From positions 1-36,787 of the forward strand of contig JACAEW010000286.1 in assembly GCA_013388675.1 (NCBI GenBank): DNA of 36,787 nucleotides. Direction: 5' to 3'. Position 1 is the first letter of the stretch. The number at the start of each line of letters is the position of its first letter. The stretch is from Syntrophaceae bacterium. GTDB taxonomy: Bacteria; Desulfobacterota; SM23-61. Made by a program: the position numbers and the translations under genes. The notes under the pieces were generated by a model that did not search any database, had not been told where the DNA came from, and worked only from the letters and a program-made list of their open reading frames with translations. Positions 32,850 to 36,787 of this stretch are shown here, one piece after another.

Positions 32850-33899
32850 TTACGGGTTCTTCCTCTTGAAACGCTCCTGGATCAGCTTCCGGACCTCCCG
32901 GGCCTCGGCCCCAGTGCCCTGCTTTTCGCACTCCTCCACGTACCAATCCCAGACGCTGTTCGTGGCCTGGTACATCTTTTCGGCTTCCCTTGCGGGCAGG
33001 ACATAAAATTCGACCCCCATTTTCTTGGCCTCGGCGATGATGGGGCCATCCTGGTCCTTCTCGTAGGCCTGGGTCCACTTCTCCCAAAGGTCCTTCGAGC
33101 GAGTGGTCTTGAGGATCATGTCCTGCAGGTCCCCCGAGAGCTTTTCCCAGCTCTTTAGGCTCATCCACAGGAAACCGACCGAATATCCCACCAGGGGCGG
33201 GTCAACGACTTGATCGGCCACCTCCCAGAGGCGGTACTGCTTGAGCGAATAGGTGGTCATGAGCCCGGCATCCACAACGCCCTTCTGCATGGCCTGGTAG
33301 TATTCACCCCCGATGGTCATGACCGGCGATGCTCCCAGGGCCTTGATGGCGATCGAGGCCGATCCCCCGGCGCTGCGGATCTTCATTCCCTTGAAATCCT
33401 CGAAGGTGCGGACCTTCTTGGCCCGCTTGGCCACCTGGAAGTTGTAGGGAGCCACCGGAGTGGAGGTAAGGTATTTGACGCGGGCGTTCTTGAGGTATAT
33501 TTGGTCCATGATCTCAGCGACACGGCCATTGACTGCAAGGTCCCAGCAATCCTGCCAGGACCTGAAGTTCGCGGGCAATTGAATCCAATCGCCGATGGCG
33601 ATCTTGCCGTCGTAATAAGTCGGATAAGCCACGAGCAGGTCGATGGCCCCCCGGGTGAGGGCGTTCAGGGCCTCCTTCTGGCTCACCGGCTCCCCGTAAT
33701 GTCGGTCCACCTTGATCCGGCCCTTGGAATGGGCTTCGATCCGGTCCAGCATCTCTTCGACCACCAAGAACCGCATATGGCCTTTCGGGTAGACCGACTC
33801 GTAGATCAGGGTGAGCGGCTTTTCCTGCGCCGGAGCAGGGGAGATCGCTATCGCGGCGAAAAGAACGAATGCAACCGGAAAAACAAAAATTTTTTTCAT
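32850..33899 (-). CDS. dctP: TRAP transporter periplasmic substrate-binding protein DctP
   Basis: The periplasmic binding protein of the TRAP system, 349 residues. A signal peptide spans about 1-24 (MKKIF, hydrophobic core, cut after PAPA). The mature part has the DctP pattern: KPLTLIYESVYPKGH at the start, the central KVRTFEDFKGMKIRSAGGSA (carboxylate-binding Arg region) and YYQAMQKGVVDAG. The start at ATG 33899 has GGAGG before it; the frame open upstream to 34013 is spurious. dctP is preceded by the cupin gene on the same strand, so the order is cupin-dctP-dctQ-dctM. Confidence 0.95.
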   Translation of the reverse strand: MKKIFVFPVAFVLFAAIAISPAPAQEKPLTLIYESVYPKGHMRFLVVEEMLDRIEAHSKGRIKVDRHYGEPVSQKEALNALTRGAIDLLVAYPTYYDGKIAIGDWIQLPANFRSWQDCWDLAVNGRVAEIMDQIYLKNARVKYLTSTPVAPYNFQVAKRAKKVRTFEDFKGMKIRSAGGSASIAIKALGASPVMTIGGEYYQAMQKGVVDAGLMTTYSLKQYRLWEVADQVVDPPLVGYSVGFLWMSLKSWEKLSGDLQDMILKTTRSKDLWEKWTQAYEKDQDGPIIAEAKKMGVEFYVLPAREAEKMYQATNSVWDWYVEECEKQGTGAEAREVRKLIQERFKRKNP

Positions 33900-34028
33900 G
33901 GACCCGCCTCCTTGTTCGTATTTGCAAACCTGGTTTCTCTCGCTCCGTCTTGCGTTTTTCCCAAAATCGCCTCTGCGAAAACATGAAGGGCCGCCCGAAG
34001 CTCTCCGACCCAATCCTCTGCCGGGGGT

Positions 34029-34409
34029 TTAAAGCCTCGAGGTCTTTTCAGAGTTCTCTAAATAGGGAGGGGAATAGATGACGAGCACCTTGACCGGCTC
34101 TTCGCTGACAGCCGCAAAGCGGTGGGGTTCTCCCGGCGGGAAGAAGCAGCAATCCCCCGGGCCGATCTCCCGGGTATACCCGGCAACCTCCACCCGTGCC
34201 CGGCCTTCGAGAAGGTAGCAGACCTGTTCGAGATTGGGATGGGCATGGGGCAAGGCCCCCGGCCCCTTTTGGATTACCCCCAGGACGACCTCCAGGTTAT
34301 GGGCTCCCACATTATCCGGGCCGATCAACCGCCGGTTCATCGTCCCCACGTGGTTCTTCGGGTTGTAAGCCGGGACCTCGTCCACCCTCACGAAGTACCT
34401 GGTTTCCAT
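34029..34409 (-). CDS. Small cupin-domain protein
   Basis: This 126-residue single-domain cupin has both motifs. Motif 1 contains PHAHPNLEQVCYLLEG (two His and Glu for the metal) and motif 2 GPGDCCFFPPGEPHRF (third His). Such proteins bind a divalent metal and act as small isomerases, dioxygenases or ligand sensors. GAGGAGG precedes the ATG by six bases. It lies 129 bases upstream of dctP in the same direction, so it may process or sense the acid imported by the TRAP system; this is inference from position. No close enzyme match was recognised. Confidence 0.88.
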   Translation of the reverse strand: METRYFVRVDEVPAYNPKNHVGTMNRRLIGPDNVGAHNLEVVLGVIQKGPGALPHAHPNLEQVCYLLEGRARVEVAGYTREIGPGDCCFFPPGEPHRFAAVSEEPVKVLVIYSPPYLENSEKTSRL

Positions 34410-34620
34410 AAAATTCCTCCTCGAGTCCAGGTTCCCTGCGCGGAATGAAAGGGTTTGTTCAAGAATCCTTTAGGCCATTTCTCCGCCAGGCACCGAGCCA
34501 AAAATCAGTTTCGGAAAAGGATGAAGATAGAGGAAAGCCTACACCCGGTTGATGGTCATAGTTTCGGCTTGCTGGGTTGAAAGCCCGGGAACGGGCAATC
34601 GGGAGATCCCGAAACCCTTT

Positions 34621-35157
34621 TTATTTCAGCCGGTTTACCAACCGGATCGTATCTTCTTTGATCTTTTGCAGCTCTTCCGGGGTCGGTTTTCCGCGGATGT
34701 CTCCCAACCGTCCCTTGGTGCTGTTGTCTTCCTTCCCGTGGAATTCTCCGACCACATACCATTCCGCTTCCACCTCGAACCCGAGGTGGTCGAAGAACTG
34801 GCCCGCGTACTTTCCCGCCGGGATGGCTTCGCTGATCCCGGTATGGGGCCCTGAATAGGTGCAAAAGATCAGCGCGTGCTTCCCCGGAATCCGCGGGCAT
34901 CCCAGTTTGACCCGCCCCTCCTGCCGGTATTGGCCGAATTTGTTTTTGAGATAGGCGACTACCGGCTCGGGCGGGTGAAACTGGTAAGAGGGAAACCCCA
35001 CGCAAACCCAGTCAAAACCGAACCAGTCTAAGTCCCCCGTCTCCTCGATTCGGCGGAAGTCCACCCGCGCTCCGGACGCCTCCAATCCTTCCCGGATCGC
35101 CCTGGCAACTTTTTCCGTGTTTCCGCTCTTGGACCAGTACAGAATCGCAGCTTTCAT
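34621..35157 (-). CDS. Flavodoxin family protein
   Basis: This 178-residue flavodoxin-like protein would bind FMN and carry electrons or act as an NAD(P)H:quinone/flavin reductase. The FMN-phosphate loop is SKSGNTEK near the N-terminus (KAAILYWSKSGNTEKVARAI), the isoalloxazine loops are WVCVGFPSYQFHPP and FCTYSGPHTG, and the length is standard. GAGGTG lies about seven bases before the ATG. It is on the same strand between tyrS and the cupin gene with gaps of 106 and 211 bases; cotranscription is uncertain. A small GCCCG/CGGGC hairpin lies after its stop, around 34575-34590. Confidence 0.88.
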   Translation of the reverse strand: MKAAILYWSKSGNTEKVARAIREGLEASGARVDFRRIEETGDLDWFGFDWVCVGFPSYQFHPPEPVVAYLKNKFGQYRQEGRVKLGCPRIPGKHALIFCTYSGPHTGISEAIPAGKYAGQFFDHLGFEVEAEWYVVGEFHGKEDNSTKGRLGDIRGKPTPEELQKIKEDTIRLVNRLK

Positions 35158-35263
35158 GTTTCAACACCTCATGGCGGCTTTCAAATTTCCGATGATTCGG
35201 TCCTGTTTGCCGGGGCGCCGGATCCCGTTTCGGGGCCCAAAACCGGCATCGAGAAACCAGGAA

Positions 35264-36553
35264 CTATTCTATCATCAGTAAATGATAGTTCTTTTTCCCC
35301 GCCCGCAGAAGAATTCCCCGCCCGGATAAGGCATGGTCCATGCTAACCTTCCCCTCAAGGTCCCTATGGGCCCGGTTATTGATGTAGGCGCCGCCCTGAC
35401 CGATGAGGTCGCGGGCCGCCCGTTTCGACTTCGCCAGGCCGGTTTCGTGGAGAAAGTCCACCAAAGGAACTCCTTTTTGGATTCTTTCTTTGGGGACTTT
35501 GGTGGCCGGCACCTCCCCTGCCAGGGCAGCGAATACCTCCCGGGAGAGAGACTGCACTTCGCTCCCAAAGAGGACCTCCGAAGCCTCCTTCACGGCCCGG
35601 GCCGCATCCTCACCATGGGCCAGTTTGGTAAATTCGAAGGCCAGCCGCCGATGGGGTTCTCTCTTTCCGGGGTTCTGGTTCAACGATTCCTCCAGCTCGG
35701 CGATTGGGGACATCTCCAGGAAGGTAAAGAGCTTAAGAAACTTGATTACATCCCGGTCGTCGGTGTTGATCCAGTACTGATACATGCGATAGGGAGAGGT
35801 CATCTCCGGGTCGAGCCAAACCATCTCGCTCCCCGACGCCCCCTCGGTCTTCCCGATCTTCACCCCGGATGCGGTGGTCAAGAGAGGGAAGGTGAGACCA
35901 TGCGCGCTTCCTCCGCTCATCCGCCGGATGAGGTCAATGCCCGCAGTGATGTTCCCCCATTGGTCCTTGCCCCCGGCCTGGACCGAACACCCTTTATGCT
36001 CGTATAAGTGGTAGAAATCGTAGGCCTGGAGCAGCATATAGCTGAATTCGGTGAAGGAGATGCCCTGACCCCGCTCCTCCAGGCGCCAGCGGACCGATTC
36101 CTTGGCGATCATGGCATTGATCGAAAAGTGTTTGCCGATGTCCCGAAGGAAATCGACCAGGTTCAAGGGCAGAAGCCACTCTGCGTTATTCAGCAAAAGG
36201 GCTGCATGGGGGCCTTCGAATTCAAAAAAATGGGAAAGTTGGGCCTTCAGGCGCTGGGAATTCTCCTCCACGTCCTCCTTCGAGAGAAGCTGCCTTTCCG
36301 CCGTCTTGCCGCTGGGGTCCCCGATCATCCCGGTCCCCCCTCCCACCAGGGCAATGGGGATGTGCCCGTTGCGCTGGAAATGGGCCAGGCCCATGACCGG
36401 AATGATGTGTCCCAGGTGAAGAGAGCGGGCGGTAGGATCGAAACCCACATAGCATTTAAGGGTTTGCTTGGATGCCGCTTCCCGTAGACCGGTATCGGTG
36501 ATCTGTTCGATGAAACCTCTTTCCCGCAAAACATCGACGACGTTCCTGGACAA
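35264..36553 (-). CDS. tyrS: Tyrosyl-tRNA synthetase
   Basis: This class I aminoacyl-tRNA synthetase charges tRNA-Tyr; 429 residues, close to the E. coli form. The ATP-binding HIGH-type motif is HLGH (residues 46-49), the KMSKS equivalent is KIGKTEGA, and a C-terminal S4 RNA-binding domain begins near VPLVDFLHETGLAKSKRAA. The start is TTG 36553, with AAGGAGG five bases upstream. No T-box leader is seen. A palindromic repeat tract separates it from the acyl-CoA ligase upstream. No truncation. Confidence 0.97.
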   Translation of the reverse strand: MSRNVVDVLRERGFIEQITDTGLREAASKQTLKCYVGFDPTARSLHLGHIIPVMGLAHFQRNGHIPIALVGGGTGMIGDPSGKTAERQLLSKEDVEENSQRLKAQLSHFFEFEGPHAALLLNNAEWLLPLNLVDFLRDIGKHFSINAMIAKESVRWRLEERGQGISFTEFSYMLLQAYDFYHLYEHKGCSVQAGGKDQWGNITAGIDLIRRMSGGSAHGLTFPLLTTASGVKIGKTEGASGSEMVWLDPEMTSPYRMYQYWINTDDRDVIKFLKLFTFLEMSPIAELEESLNQNPGKREPHRRLAFEFTKLAHGEDAARAVKEASEVLFGSEVQSLSREVFAALAGEVPATKVPKERIQKGVPLVDFLHETGLAKSKRAARDLIGQGGAYINNRAHRDLEGKVSMDHALSGRGILLRAGKKNYHLLMIE

Positions 36554-36585
36554 AACCGCCTCCTTGTAAATACCAAAAAAATCGA

Positions 36586-36697
36586 GGATTCAGAAGACCG
36601 GAGTCAAAACTCGGGAGAAAGGGCGAGCGAAAAAATTTTTTTTCTCCTAACTTCTGGATTCCGACTGTTGAATTCTTCTTTCCCCCATTCCGCATTC
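36586..36697. repeat. Palindromic repeat tract between acyl-CoA ligase and tyrS
   Basis: GGATTCAGAAG (from 36587) pairs imperfectly with CTTCTGGATTCC (about 36651-36662), and GGAGAAA (36614-36620) with TTTCTCC (36641-36647), with AAAAAATTTTTT in the loop. ATTCCGCATTC at 36687-36697, close to the ligase stop, is identical to copies after the corA stop (16680 and 16701). Confidence 0.6.
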
Positions 36698-36703
36698 GCA
36701 ATT

Positions 36704-36787
36704 TTAGGTGTTCCGATACTTTTCCCGCAACACCGACTTCAGGATCTTCCCCGTTCCCCCCTTGGGAAATTCTTTGAGGATCCTCAC
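36704..36787 (-). CDS. AMP-forming acyl-CoA ligase, C-terminal end (partial)
   Basis: The last 27 codons of a gene that enters from the right edge, ending at TAA (36706-36704). The peptide has the signature end of acyl-adenylate-forming ligases, LKEFPKGGTGKILKSVLREK. The Lys of GTGK is the conserved adenylation residue, normally near the C-terminus. It could be an acetyl-, fatty acyl- or aryl-CoA ligase; the rest is outside the window. Confidence 0.85.
   Translation of the reverse strand: MRILKEFPKGGTGKILKSVLREKYRNT

Noticed and set aside
36554..36703. Possible T-box leader before tyrS
   Set aside because: No T-box sequence or stem I fold is visible; the gap is explained by the palindromic repeat tract.

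Overview
The window is a high-GC bacterial chromosome segment. Its gene content suits an anaerobic or syntrophic deltaproteobacterium (Desulfobacterota in the broad sense): an ADP-forming acyl-CoA synthetase with a CoA-transferase, TRAP and Liv-type uptake systems, a receiver/HD-GYP protein, and a bifunctional-looking Rel. No 16S rRNA or other taxonomic marker is present, so this placement is inference. There are no tRNA or rRNA genes, no CRISPR array, no intact insertion sequence and no phage genes.

Left part (1-13075), mostly core genes. A gene-free AT-rich start carries palindromes. Then come two related receiver proteins, the second with an HD-GYP domain, and a small unknown gene. Next are ispG-proS behind a clear sigma70-type promoter, a long Rel/SpoT protein, and, on the minus strand, zinc-type rpmB and purM-purN, each with its own promoter. 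recG follows on the plus strand.

Middle (13076-17777). A small lower-GC accessory patch holds a truncated AAA ATPase and a BrnT-BrnA toxin-antitoxin pair with a palindrome over its putative -10. Minus-strand glpK and corA follow.

CoA-metabolism block (17879-23786, minus strand). A XRE-cupin regulator lies upstream of a promoter and a tightly packed three-gene operon: a CoA-transferase fused to a GNAT acetyltransferase, an ADP-forming acyl-CoA synthetase, and a P-loop/DRTGG protein resembling the N-terminal part of large phosphotransacetylases. This is the most system-like unknown of the window. A divergent promoter drives a ChlI/MoxR-like AAA+ ATPase with a Cys/His insert. It overlaps a small unknown gene where a von Willebrand-factor-A partner would usually be expected.

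Right part (25948-36787). A strong promoter precedes a complete branched-chain amino acid-type ABC importer (binding protein, livG, livF, livH, livM). It converges on a minus-strand TRAP operon (dctP, dctQ, dctM) preceded by a small cupin gene, a flavodoxin-like protein and tyrS. The window ends in the last 27 codons of an AMP-forming acyl-CoA ligase.

Many intergenic gaps carry long palindromes made of short repeated words. At least two gaps share the same word (ATTCCGCATTC) just after a stop codon, pointing to a dispersed non-coding repeat family. All functions are read from sequence motifs only; no database search was run.
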